Translations under genes and position numbers: made by a program
In this document: positions 1 through 6,712 of the stretch, in pieces
How positions within the stretch are numbered: position 1 is the first letter of the stretch
Layout: each line of letters opens with the position of its first letter
DNA from: Gemmatimonadota bacterium
GTDB lineage: Bacteria; Gemmatimonadota; Gemmatimonadetes; Gemmatimonadales; Gemmatimonadaceae
Assembly (NCBI GenBank): GCA_947457715.1
Contig: CANGXK010000121.1
Location: 1 to 7,503, forward strand
Direction of reading: 5' to 3'
DNA: 7,503 nucleotides
The notes under the pieces: generated by a model
Told to the model about the DNA's origin: nothing
The model's database searches: none
Seen by the model: only the letters and a program-made list of their open reading frames with translations

Positions 1-2028
1 CGCCTTGGCAAAAAGCTCGACTCCGAGATCGCGCCCGTCGTCGCGCAGGTCATCAAGGAATGGGCGATGTCGCGCGGCGTCACGCACTTCACGCACTGGT
101 TCCAGCCGCAGACCGGCCTCACCGCCGAGAAGCACGACAGCTTCCTCACGCCGACTGGCGACGGTGACGCGATCGCTGAGTTCTCCGGCAAGGAACTGAT
201 TCAGGGCGAGCCCGACGCCTCGAGCTTCCCGTCGGGTGGCTTGCGCGCCACGTGGGAAGCGCGCGGCTACACCGCGTGGAATCCGGCGTCGCCCGTGTTC
301 ATCAGCGAGACCGGCGGCGTGAAGTATCTCTGCATTCCGTCGGTCTTCATCGGCTACAACGGCGAAGCGCTCGACGAAATGACGCCGCTGCTGCGCAGTT
401 CCGACACGCTGTCGCACCGCGCCATGGAGTTGCTCGAACTCATCGGCGACACCGGCGTGCTGCGCGTGAACACGACGCTCGGCGTCGAGCAGGAATTCTT
501 CATGATCGACCGCGCGCACTTCGCGCTGCGCCCCGACCTCGTCATGGCCGCGCGCTCGCTCATCGGCGCGCCGCCCCCACGTGGCCAGCAGCTCGAAGAC
601 CACTACTTCGGTGGCATCCCCGAGCGCGTGCAGGCCTGCATCAGCGAAGTCGAACACGAGCTGTACAAGGTCGCGGTACCCATCGTCACGCGGCACAACG
701 AAGTGGCGCCGTGTCAGTTCGAGCTCGCACCGATCTTCGAGGACACCGACATCGCGGTGGATCACAACCATCTCGTGATGAGCATCCTCCGCAAGATCGC
801 GCCGCGACATGGATTGCAGGCGATCGTGCACGAAAAGCCGTTCGCCGGCATCAACGGCTCGGGCAAGCACTGCAACTGGTCGCTCTCGATCACGTCCGAC
901 AACCAGCTCGACGGCACCAACCTGCTCAAGCCGGGCAAGACGCCGCACCAGAACATCCGCTTCCTCGTGTTCCTGGCCGCCGTGCTGAAGGGCGTGCACA
1001 AGCATGCCGGTCTGCTCCGCGCCGGTATCGCCGTGAGCGGCAACGAGCATCGCCTCGGCGCCAACGAAGCGCCGCCCGCGATCATCTCGGCCTTCCTCGG
1101 CTCGGGACTCACGCAGGTCGTCGAAGACATCGCCGCCGGCAAGACGTCGCCGAAGAACGCCGAACAGGCCATGCTGAAGCTCGGCGTGGCGAAGCTGCCG
1201 GAAGTCGAGCAGGACAACACCGACCGCAACCGCACGTCACCGTTCGCCTTCACGGGCTCGAAGTTCGAGTTCCGTGCCGTCGGCGCGTCGCAGAGCATCG
1301 CCTTCCCCGTCATGCTGCTGCAGGCCGCCGTGGCCGAAGCGATCGGCGAGATCATCGAGCAGCTCAAGGCGGAGCTCAAGACCAGCAAGAGCACCGACGA
1401 CGCCGCCCTCACGGTGGCCGCCAAGGCGTTCAAGGAATCGGAAGCCGTACGGTTCGAAGGCAACAACTACTCCGACGAGTGGGTGGTCGAAGCCAAGAAG
1501 CGTGGCCTGCTCAATCTGCGCCGCACGCCCGAAGCGCTGGCGCAGTTGCGCACGGAGTCGGCGATCGCGCTGTTCAAGAACACGCACATCCTCACCGAAG
1601 TCGAACTCGAGAGCCGCTACCACGTTCGCCTCGAGCGCTACGTGAAGGACATCCTGATCGAGCTGCACACGATCCAGCAGATGATCGACACGCAGGTGCT
1701 GCCGGCGGCGTACGCGTACCTCGGTACGCTGGCCGCATCGGCCGGTCAGGGTGCCGCGGCCGGCATCAACATGCAGCCGATCGTCGACGCCGCGAACTCA
1801 GTGTCGAAGCTGGTGGCCACGCTGCAGAAGAAGCGGGCGGAACTCGCCAAGGTGATCACCAAGGCCGAGCACATGCACGACGACCTCGGTGGACAGGCCG
1901 GCTACCTCACGACCACCGGCTGCGAAACGATGGGCGAAGTCCGTGACGCGGCCGACGCACTCGAACTCACCATCGGCGATGAGTTCTGGCCGTTGCCGCG
2001 GTATCGGGAGATGCTGTTCCCCGTCTGA
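1..2028 (+). CDS. glnN: Glutamine synthetase type III, 5'-truncated by window edge
   Basis: ATP-dependent condensation of glutamate and ammonium to glutamine in the cytosol, the entry step of nitrogen assimilation. The frame is open from base 1 (first codon CGC), so the real start lies outside; 675 codons are visible against about 700-730 in the family, so roughly 50 residues are missing. The ATG at 67 is internal, because the upstream codons already read as family sequence (ending KEWAMSRGVTHFTHWFQP). Counting from the first visible codon: EQEFF at 163-167 (metal-binding glutamate strand), NGSGKHCNWS at 285-294 (catalytic-core loop), GNEHRLGANEAPP at 347-359, and DRNRTSPFAFTGSKFEFR starting at 408. 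The long C-terminal helical extension typical of GSIII, which forms dodecamers unlike GSI, is present. No adenylylation-site tyrosine motif of GSI-beta is recognisable. The gene ends with TGA 31 bases before a long inverted repeat that could terminate it. Confidence 0.95.
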   Translation, partial: RLGKKLDSEIAPVVAQVIKEWAMSRGVTHFTHWFQPQTGLTAEKHDSFLTPTGDGDAIAEFSGKELIQGEPDASSFPSGGLRATWEARGYTAWNPASPVFISETGGVKYLCIPSVFIGYNGEALDEMTPLLRSSDTLSHRAMELLELIGDTGVLRVNTTLGVEQEFFMIDRAHFALRPDLVMAARSLIGAPPPRGQQLEDHYFGGIPERVQACISEVEHELYKVAVPIVTRHNEVAPCQFELAPIFEDTDIAVDHNHLVMSILRKIAPRHGLQAIVHEKPFAGINGSGKHCNWSLSITSDNQLDGTNLLKPGKTPHQNIRFLVFLAAVLKGVHKHAGLLRAGIAVSGNEHRLGANEAPPAIISAFLGSGLTQVVEDIAAGKTSPKNAEQAMLKLGVAKLPEVEQDNTDRNRTSPFAFTGSKFEFRAVGASQSIAFPVMLLQAAVAEAIGEIIEQLKAELKTSKSTDDAALTVAAKAFKESEAVRFEGNNYSDEWVVEAKKRGLLNLRRTPEALAQLRTESAIALFKNTHILTEVELESRYHVRLERYVKDILIELHTIQQMIDTQVLPAAYAYLGTLAASAGQGAAAGINMQPIVDAANSVSKLVATLQKKRAELAKVITKAEHMHDDLGGQAGYLTTTGCETMGEVRDAADALELTIGDEFWPLPRYREMLFPV

Positions 2029-2058
2029 TCGCGTGCTGACGGCAGGCTCGTAACTGCC

Positions 2059-2166
2059 ACTCCCTAGGGAGCGGGGAGGAGGGTATCAGGAAGGAGGATG
2101 CAGCAACGGCGCGCCGTTCACCTGCTTCCTGCCCCCTGATACCCTCCTTCCTGCTCACTAGGGAGT
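2059..2166. repeat. 108-bp long imperfect inverted repeat (possible terminator or MITE/REP-like element)
   Basis: Two 32-base arms, 2059-2090 and 2135-2166, are complementary at 29 of 32 positions. Of the other three, two would be G-U pairs in RNA (2073/2152, 2076/2149) and one is a mismatch (2068/2157). The innermost 14 pairs (2077-2090 with 2135-2148) are perfect. The 44-base centre holds a perfect 14-base palindrome, AACGGCGCGCCGTT (2105-2118), flanked by GCAG (2100-2103) and CTGC (2122-2125), so the whole can fold as one long branched hairpin. Each outer end carries a near-palindromic 12-mer: CTCCCTAGGGAG at 2060-2071 (perfect) and CTCACTAGGGAG at 2154-2165. The element lies between convergent genes, and the ada stop codon is inside its right arm. 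No target-site duplication outside the arms is evident. Confidence 0.85.
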
Positions 2167-2169
2167 TTT
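2059..2169 (+). terminator. Candidate intrinsic terminator of the glutamine synthetase gene
   Basis: Read on the plus strand, the long hairpin of the inverted repeat is followed directly by a T run (TTTT at 2166-2169, then CTGTT). This resembles a Rho-independent terminator placed just after the glutamine synthetase stop. The stem is far longer than a normal terminator and the T run is short. On the minus strand no T run follows the other arm, so ada would not be served in the same way. A small separate hairpin, GGCAG (2041-2045) with CTGCC (2054-2058), sits just upstream. Terminator function is inferred. Confidence 0.45.
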
Positions 2170-3234
2170 CTGTTGCTCATCCCGCAGCAACCGCACCTTC
2201 CTCTCCAACCCCCATGCGTAGCCGCCAAGACTCCCGTCGGCACGCACCACGCGATGGCACGGCACCACCATCGCCACCGGGTTCGCCCCACAGGCCGTAC
2301 CCACCGCGCGCACCGCCGTCGGTGAGCCGATGCGCGCCGCGAGCTCGGCGTACGTAATCGTTTCACCGCGCGGAATCCGCTGCAGTTCGCGCCACACGCG
2401 CTGCTGAAACGCCGTCCCGCGCAGATCGAGTGGCAACGCATGCGACAGCGCCGCGCCACTGGCCAACGCTACGATATTCGCGCTGATATCGCCGAGCGCC
2501 GCATCGTCGCGCACGATTGCCGCGGCCGGCAACGCGTCACGGAGCGTTGACTCGAGCACGAGCGGATCGTCGCCCAGCACCACGCGATGGACGCCGCGCG
2601 ACGTCATCGCCACGAGCACGAACCCCAGCGCACAGGGCACGATGGTGAAGAACACCGTCTCACCCGCCGCACCGCGACGCAGGGCGCCCGGCGACATACC
2701 CAGGTGCGCCGACGCGGCCGTGTACGCGCTGGGCAGCGACTCGAAGCCCGCGTCGAACGCCGCGCTCGACACCGAATCCCCAGACGCGAGAGCGCTCCGC
2801 AAGCGCTCGCTGCGCTGCGCGCGCTGCCACTCGGCCGGCGTGCATCCCGTCAGGCGCGTGAACACCCGTTGAAGCTGCGCTCGACTCACGTCGAGCGCGT
2901 GCGCCAGTGCGGTGCCCGTCATCGCATCATCCTCCAGCAGGGTGATCGCGCGCACCACCAGCGAGGTGTGCAGGACATCGGCCCCTGACGCCGATGCCGA
3001 GTCCGGCCCACACCGCTTGCAGGCGCGAAAACCGGCCGCACGCGCCTCCTGTCCCGTCGCGTAGAAGCGCACCCGGTCATGGCGTGGGCGGCGCGAGGGA
3101 CAGGACGGACGGCAGAAGATCTTCGTCGACGTCACCGCAAACACGAAGCTGCCATCCCACTGGCGGTCGCGCTCGACCACCGCCCGCCAGCGCGGATCGA
3201 TCGTTGCATCTGCCACAGAGTTCATCGGAGCCAT
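2158..3234 (-). CDS. ada: Ada: bifunctional DNA methyltransferase and adaptive-response activator
   Basis: Repairs alkylated DNA by irreversible transfer of methyl groups to its own cysteines, and in characterised homologues activates alkylation-response genes once methylated. At 358 residues it matches E. coli Ada (354) and has all three parts: an N-terminal zinc domain with C41, C45, C72 and C75 (spacing identical to E. coli C38/C42/C69/C72, so C41 is the likely phosphotriester acceptor); an AraC-type HTH at about 90-185; and a C-terminal MGMT domain with FQQRVW (276-281) and the PCHRV active-site motif, acceptor C326. Start: ATG at 3234 or a second ATG three codons in at 3225; neither has a clear Shine-Dalgarno. 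The last codons and the TAG stop lie within the long inverted repeat. No AlkA or AlkB gene is adjacent. The upstream gap contains no exact AAT-N6-GCAA Ada box that I can find. Confidence 0.95.
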   Translation of the reverse strand: MAPMNSVADATIDPRWRAVVERDRQWDGSFVFAVTSTKIFCRPSCPSRRPRHDRVRFYATGQEARAAGFRACKRCGPDSASASGADVLHTSLVVRAITLLEDDAMTGTALAHALDVSRAQLQRVFTRLTGCTPAEWQRAQRSERLRSALASGDSVSSAAFDAGFESLPSAYTAASAHLGMSPGALRRGAAGETVFFTIVPCALGFVLVAMTSRGVHRVVLGDDPLVLESTLRDALPAAAIVRDDAALGDISANIVALASGAALSHALPLDLRGTAFQQRVWRELQRIPRGETITYAELAARIGSPTAVRAVGTACGANPVAMVVPCHRVVRADGSLGGYAWGLERKVRLLRDEQQKTP

Positions 3235-3388
3235 GCCTGACGATACGCCGCACGCCTGCCGCCCGCGACACGATTCGTCTCAGCAAACCCCGCCGTCACC
3301 GCTTTTGCCGATTGCTCGCCTTTCGCGCAAACTGGGTGCATGCTCAGGCATCGCTCCAATCGGTTCACGAATTGCCTCGGTTACAGCC
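3235..3388. promoter_or_regulatory. Divergent intergenic region between ada and the Luciferase-domain gene
   Basis: These 154 bases separate two diverging genes, so both promoters should lie here. The segment 3300-3345 is locally richer in A/T (for example GCTTTTGCCGATTGCTC at 3301-3317) and is the likeliest promoter core, but I cannot assign convincing -35/-10 pairs. Toward ada, the minus strand carries AAAAGCGG (within 3297-3310), which shares the AAAGCG core of the historical E. coli ada box but not the rest. The frame of the Luciferase-domain gene stays open back to an ATG at 3233 that overlaps the ada start codon. The residues encoded there do not look like family sequence, so I treat the stretch as non-coding. 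Confidence 0.4.
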
Positions 3389-3784
3389 ATGGGCACCTTC
3401 GAGTTCGGCGCAGTGGTCGCCAGCATCGTCAAGCACTGGGATGGCGTGGACGTGCGGCCGTATCGGTTCGGCGGCGTCGAGTTTCGTCTCGACCATCGCG
3501 AGATCGGGCACGTGCATGTGAGCGGCGTCGCCGATCTGCTGATGCCGGTGCGCTTGCGTCGCGACCTTGTAGCCGCCGGCCGCGCGGAACCACACCGCAC
3601 CCAGCCACACTCGGGGTGGATCAGCTTCCGCATGCGCAGCGAACACGACGTGCCCGCCGCTGTCGAACTCTTCCGACTTAACTACGAGCGGTTGCGTGGT
3701 GTCGTGCGCCCGCGCTCCATCACGTCCGTCGTCACGAATCCGACCATGCTCGCCGACCGCAGCGCCGACGACCTGCCGGCGTAG
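3389..3784 (+). CDS. Luciferase-domain (DUF5519-like) small protein
   Basis: A 131-residue soluble protein of unknown biochemical role. It resembles the small bacterial proteins annotated as 'luciferase family' because they share a fold domain with beetle-type entries; this name does not imply light production. Recognisable family features are the pattern YRFGGVEFRL (about 26-35), a REIGHVH block with two histidines (about 38-44), GVADLLMPVRLRRDLVAAGR (about 47-66), the PHSGWISFRMRS block (about 73-84), and the closing helix PAAVELFRLNYERLRG. The start at ATG 3389 was chosen because homology begins at once (MGTFEFGAVV); the in-frame extension back to 3233 is compositionally unlike it. No clear Shine-Dalgarno is visible. 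There is no signal peptide or membrane segment. It diverges from ada and converges on the next gene with only 17 bases between stops. Family assignment is from memory of the motif set. Confidence 0.78.
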   Translation: MGTFEFGAVVASIVKHWDGVDVRPYRFGGVEFRLDHREIGHVHVSGVADLLMPVRLRRDLVAAGRAEPHRTQPHSGWISFRMRSEHDVPAAVELFRLNYERLRGVVRPRSITSVVTNPTMLADRSADDLPA

Positions 3785-3801
3785 TCCTCCGCGAACCCGC
3801 G

Positions 3802-4467
3802 TTACGCCGGCGACTCGGTGCGTTCGACCAGTGCCGGCGCTGGAGCCCGGTTCGACAGGAGCTGCGTCACGAAGCGTTGTCCTTCGGAAATGCGTTCGAT
3901 CTCGATCGACATCGCGTCCACCGCCTGCTCGATGCGCTCCAGACGCGCCGTACCTTCCAGAAGCTGCGGACTGGGCTTCGGCTGATTGGCGCGCTTCATC
4001 ATCATCCGCGCTGCTGCCCACGCCAGCGGGCCCCACACCATCACGAGCGACACGATAGAGATCGCCGTGAGCTGTCCCGAACTGAACGGACCGTAGCGCT
4101 CCGCCGTCGCCTCTTCGGACACCAGCTCGCCCGGGGCCCGGGCCAGTTCGCGGCCGTTCGCTGCGATATCCCGTTCCAGCTGCACGATACGCTCGTCCTG
4201 GACCGCCAACCGCTGCTCGAGCCCCTTCGCCCCAGGCCCGGTGGTGCGCTGCAACTCCTTTGCGACGTCATCCCGACGACCCTGCACCGACGTCAACTGA
4301 CGCGACAACTCGTTGCGCTTGGCCTTTAGCGCCTCGACGTCGGCCGAGGTGAGCGGCTTCAGGCTGACAGGAGCCGCGTCGAGACCTGTAGTAACGCCGA
4401 CAGGCTGCTGAGAAACCGGGGCCGAAGCGGGGGCCAGCGGCGCGGAGGCGGGTTGCAGTAGGAGCAT
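3802..4467 (-). CDS. Hypothetical coiled-coil protein with one transmembrane helix
   Basis: Function not recognised. From ATG 4467 it is 221 residues: an Ala/Pro-rich low-complexity N-terminus (about 1-25), a long charged helix likely to be a coiled coil (about 42-105, rich in K/R/E/Q with heptad-spaced L/V), a loop, one transmembrane helix around 130-155 (TAISIVSLVMVWGPLAWAAA), then a basic cytoplasmic-looking stretch (RMMMKRANQPK) and a second amphipathic helix containing RLERIEQAVDAMSIEIERI. The positive residues after the helix suggest its C-terminal side is cytoplasmic, leaving the coiled coil outside. The frame opens at TTG 4473, but ATG 4467 is preferred: GTAGG lies seven bases upstream of it and is too close for the TTG. 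It could be a membrane-anchored scaffold or signalling adaptor; that is speculation. It diverges from the amidohydrolase gene. Confidence 0.75.
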   Translation of the reverse strand: MLLLQPASAPLAPASAPVSQQPVGVTTGLDAAPVSLKPLTSADVEALKAKRNELSRQLTSVQGRRDDVAKELQRTTGPGAKGLEQRLAVQDERIVQLERDIAANGRELARAPGELVSEEATAERYGPFSSGQLTAISIVSLVMVWGPLAWAAARMMMKRANQPKPSPQLLEGTARLERIEQAVDAMSIEIERISEGQRFVTQLLSNRAPAPALVERTESPA

Positions 4468-4541
4468 GGTCAAACCTACGCAAAGAAGCCGAAAGCGGTT
4501 ACATCACTAGGGAAGCGTCCGAGTCCACCCGTGCCTGATCC
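4468..4541. promoter_or_regulatory. Short divergent intergenic region, coiled-coil gene versus amidohydrolase
   Basis: Only about 74 bases separate the two divergent start regions, so their promoters must overlap or lie very close together. The A/T-richer core is GGTTACATCACTAGGGAAG (4497-4515). It includes TCACTAGGGA (4504-4513), a 10-mer also present at the right end of the long inverted repeat (2155-2164). No convincing -10/-35 pair can be assigned on either strand. Confidence 0.35.
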
Positions 4542-5756
4542 GTGACCATGACGACTGCCATTCATACGTCGGCCCTCGACGCCGCCGCCTTGCTCCTCGA
4601 GGCGCAACAGCTCGCGCCCCAAGTCATCGACTGGCGCCGGGCGCTGCACCGTCGACCCGAAGTCGCCTTTCAGGAGCACGAAACCGCTCGATTCATCCGG
4701 CAGGTGCTGGAGCAGATCGGCGACCTCGAGATCTCGCGCCCCACCGAGACCAGCGTCATGGCGCACCTGCGCACCGGGCGCCCGGGGCCGGTCATCGCCG
4801 TTCGCGCCGACATCGACGCCCTCCCCATTCACGAGGAGAATGATGTCGAGTACCGATCGCAGTCCGACGGGGCCATGCACGCCTGCGGACACGACGGACA
4901 CACCTCGATCGCCCTCGGCCTCGTCACACTCCTCGCGCGCCACCGCGAGCAGCTCCGCGGCGAAGTCCGGTTCCTGTTTCAGCACGCCGAAGAGCTGTCG
5001 CCCGGCGGTGCCGAGGAGATGGTGCGGCAAGGCGTCATGGACGGCGTCGATCAGGTCATCGGGCTGCACGTCTGGTCGTCGATGCCGGTAGGACGCATCG
5101 GGCTGATCGCCGGACCGGCCATGGCCGCCCCCGACACGTTCCAATGCACGATCACCGGCAAGGGCGGCCACGCCGCCATGCCGCACGGTACGATCGATCC
5201 GATCGCCGTCGGGGCCCAAGTCGTGTCGGCGCTGCAGCATGTCGTCTCGCGTACCATCGACCCCCTCGACCCGGTGGTCCTCTCGATCACGCAGTTCATC
5301 GCCGGCACCACCTTCAACGTCATCCCCAACTCGGCGTTTCTCGCCGGCACCGTACGCACCTTCGATCCCACGCTGCGCACGACCGTGCCCGTCACGATGG
5401 AGCGCATCATCAAGGGCGTCACCAGTGCCTTCGGCGCCGCCTACGACTTCAGCTACGAACCCGGCTATCGACCGGTCGTGAACGATCCTGCCCTCACGGC
5501 ACGACTCGTCGACGTGGTCACGCGCACCTTCGGGGCGGACACCTTGATCGACATGCGCCCCACCATGGGTGGTGAGGATTTTTCGGCGTACCAGCAGCGG
5601 GCACCGGGCGTGTTCGCGTTCATCGGCGCAGGCAACGTCGATATCGGCATCGACTTCCCGCATCACCACCCCCGCTTCCAGATCGACGAGCGCTCGCTCG
5701 ATATCGGCCTGCGCTATCTCACGGCCGCCACGCTCGATCTGCTCGGCACGGCGTGA
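4542..5756 (+). CDS. M20D-family metallo-amidohydrolase (N-acyl amino acid / hippurate / IAA-conjugate hydrolase type)
   Basis: Zinc- or manganese-dependent hydrolase that cleaves an N-acyl group from an amino acid or peptide; the exact substrate cannot be read from sequence. It is 404 residues, normal for the family. Metal-site motifs are all present: IAVRADIDALPI (about 86-97), MHACGHDGH with C115, H113 and H117, tandem E150-E151 in the QHAEE block, H176 in IGLHVW, and a C-terminal PHHHPRF with H374-H376. The lid/dimerisation domain carries GKGGHAAMPH (H210) and the typical FNVIPNSAFLAGTVRTFD segment, followed by MGGEDFS at 342-348. There is no signal peptide, so it is cytosolic. Start is GTG 4542 or ATG 4548 (GTG-ACC-ATG); neither has a strong Shine-Dalgarno. 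A decayed symporter follows on the same strand, suggesting the substrate was once imported by a partner transporter. Confidence 0.93.
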   Translation: MTMTTAIHTSALDAAALLLEAQQLAPQVIDWRRALHRRPEVAFQEHETARFIRQVLEQIGDLEISRPTETSVMAHLRTGRPGPVIAVRADIDALPIHEENDVEYRSQSDGAMHACGHDGHTSIALGLVTLLARHREQLRGEVRFLFQHAEELSPGGAEEMVRQGVMDGVDQVIGLHVWSSMPVGRIGLIAGPAMAAPDTFQCTITGKGGHAAMPHGTIDPIAVGAQVVSALQHVVSRTIDPLDPVVLSITQFIAGTTFNVIPNSAFLAGTVRTFDPTLRTTVPVTMERIIKGVTSAFGAAYDFSYEPGYRPVVNDPALTARLVDVVTRTFGADTLIDMRPTMGGEDFSAYQQRAPGVFAFIGAGNVDIGIDFPHHHPRFQIDERSLDIGLRYLTAATLDLLGTA

Positions 5757-5853
5757 CCTGACCGTACCAGCGGCTGGCCCTTGCTCCGGCAATCGCCATC
5801 CTCGACGCGCGGGCCGAGCGCATGGACGCGACCGACACGGGACGCTCCGCCCC

Positions 5854-6254
5854 ATGATGATTTCGCTCGGCATCCTCGCGGCCACGCTGCTCCTCGCGAC
5901 GCGTCGGTCCCTGGATCGTGGGACTCGTCGGTGCGGCCGGACTGCTCACGGCCCTCGTACCGGGTTCGCTCATTCTCATGAGCATCGCCCCGACGCGCGC
6001 ACGCCTTCTTGTGCCAGTGCTCGCCGCAATCGCGCTCTTTTCTACCTTCCGCGGCGGCAGCACACTCGTCACGCTGCTCCTGATGGCGTACAGCATGGTG
6101 ACACAGCTTTTCCCGGCACTGCTTGCGTCGCTCTTTCCGCAGGCACAACATCACCGACATCAACGCGGGCTTCGTGGCACTCGTCCTGAACGTGATCACC
6201 ATGGTGATCGTCAGTCGCCTCTCGAGCCCCAGGGGCATTCACAGGTCGGTCTAG
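5854..6254 (+). pseudogene. Remnant of a sodium:solute symporter (SSS family), internally deleted and frameshifted
   Basis: Three membrane-protein-like pieces lie in order on the plus strand in three different frames. Frame 1 from ATG 5854 gives MMISLGILAATLLLAT, like the first helix of SSS proteins. Frame 2, about 5906-6139, gives PWIVGLVGAAGLLTALVPGS, then LLVPVLAAIALFSTFRGGST and MVTQLFPALLASLF, which match the late-helix consensus of the family. Frame 3, about 6138-6254, gives NITDINAGFVALVLNVITMV and ends at TAG 6252. An intact gene would be about 1.5 kb; this is about 0.4 kb, so large internal parts are gone (for example after SLILMSIA, where the next helix joins too early). The stop overlaps the stop of the opposite-strand VOC gene. 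It follows the amidohydrolase, its likely former operon partner. The 97 bases at 5757-5853 show nothing I can identify. Family call is from recalled motifs. Confidence 0.62.
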
Positions 6255-6658
6255 TCCACCGCGCGCGGGAAACCCTTCACGTCGTCGAGTACTTCGGCCA
6301 CGCAGATGCGGTGCCCTTCCGGGTCTTCGAGTTCGAACTCGATCTGCCCATACGGCATCAGCTCCGGTCCGCGCACCAACGGCGTGCGCCGCCGCGCATG
6401 ATCGAGCAGCGCCGTCAGCTCGCCGCCTTCGAGACGCAGATACACGTCCCAGTCATGAGCGGTCGGCGTACGCGGAATTGGCGTTCGCGTGCGCCTCAGC
6501 ATCACCTCAGCCGCATCGCGACGCAGGATGCAGAATTCATACGGAGCCGCGGCCGGGAAGGGATCCACCGAGAAGCCGAGGATCTCGCGATACCACACCA
6601 TGCAGCGCTCGACGTCGGCGACGCGCAGCACAGGAACGATTGAAGCGAATCGGAGCAT
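6251..6658 (-). CDS. VOC superfamily (glyoxalase/bleomycin-resistance/dioxygenase fold) protein
   Basis: A 135-residue single-domain protein of the vicinal oxygen chelate fold, usually a metal-dependent enzyme or a drug-binding protein; the substrate is not predictable. The typical layout is visible: an opening strand FASIVPVLRVADVERCMVWY (4-23), the YREILGF helix-turn, a middle region AEVMLRR, and the closing strand pair IEFELEDPEGHRICVAEV (about 106-123) with the expected Glu and the DPEGH turn. A first-strand histidine typical of true glyoxalase I is absent (IVPVL instead), so lactoylglutathione lyase activity is unlikely. ATG 6658 is the family-consistent start; no Shine-Dalgarno is evident. 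It is last in a minus-strand run, 54 bases after the SMR gene, and its stop overlaps that of the convergent symporter relic. Confidence 0.85.
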   Translation of the reverse strand: MLRFASIVPVLRVADVERCMVWYREILGFSVDPFPAAAPYEFCILRRDAAEVMLRRTRTPIPRTPTAHDWDVYLRLEGGELTALLDHARRRTPLVRGPELMPYGQIEFELEDPEGHRICVAEVLDDVKGFPRAVD

Positions 6659-6712
6659 GACGAGTCAATGCCGCAGCCCGGAGCGAAGTGCCCACGAGGA
6701 GGGCTCGCCGCG

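Noticed and set aside
252..1946. A 564-codon plus-strand frame inside the glutamine synthetase gene
   Set aside because: It is an Arg/Ala/His-rich shadow frame; all conserved glutamine synthetase motifs are in the other frame.
3233..3388. An N-terminal extension of the Luciferase-domain protein starting at ATG 3233
   Set aside because: The extra 52 residues do not resemble the family, would overlap the ada start codon, and leave no room for promoters.
3235..3388. A canonical Ada box (AAT-N6-GCAA) before ada
   Set aside because: Each GCAA on the ada-sense strand was checked for AAT six bases earlier, and none fits. Only a partial AAAGCG core is present, which is too short to call.
4476..5885. 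A 469-codon open frame on the minus strand opposite the amidohydrolase
   Set aside because: It is fully antisense to a gene with complete M20D motifs, and its translation is Arg/Asp/Gly/His-rich with no recognisable fold. Long antisense frames are expected at this G+C.
5918..6643. A single 241-codon plus-strand protein from GTG 5918
   Set aside because: Only its first 75 or so residues look like a membrane protein; after about 6140 it turns into Arg/His-rich text antisense to the VOC gene. The first part was kept as a piece of the symporter relic.
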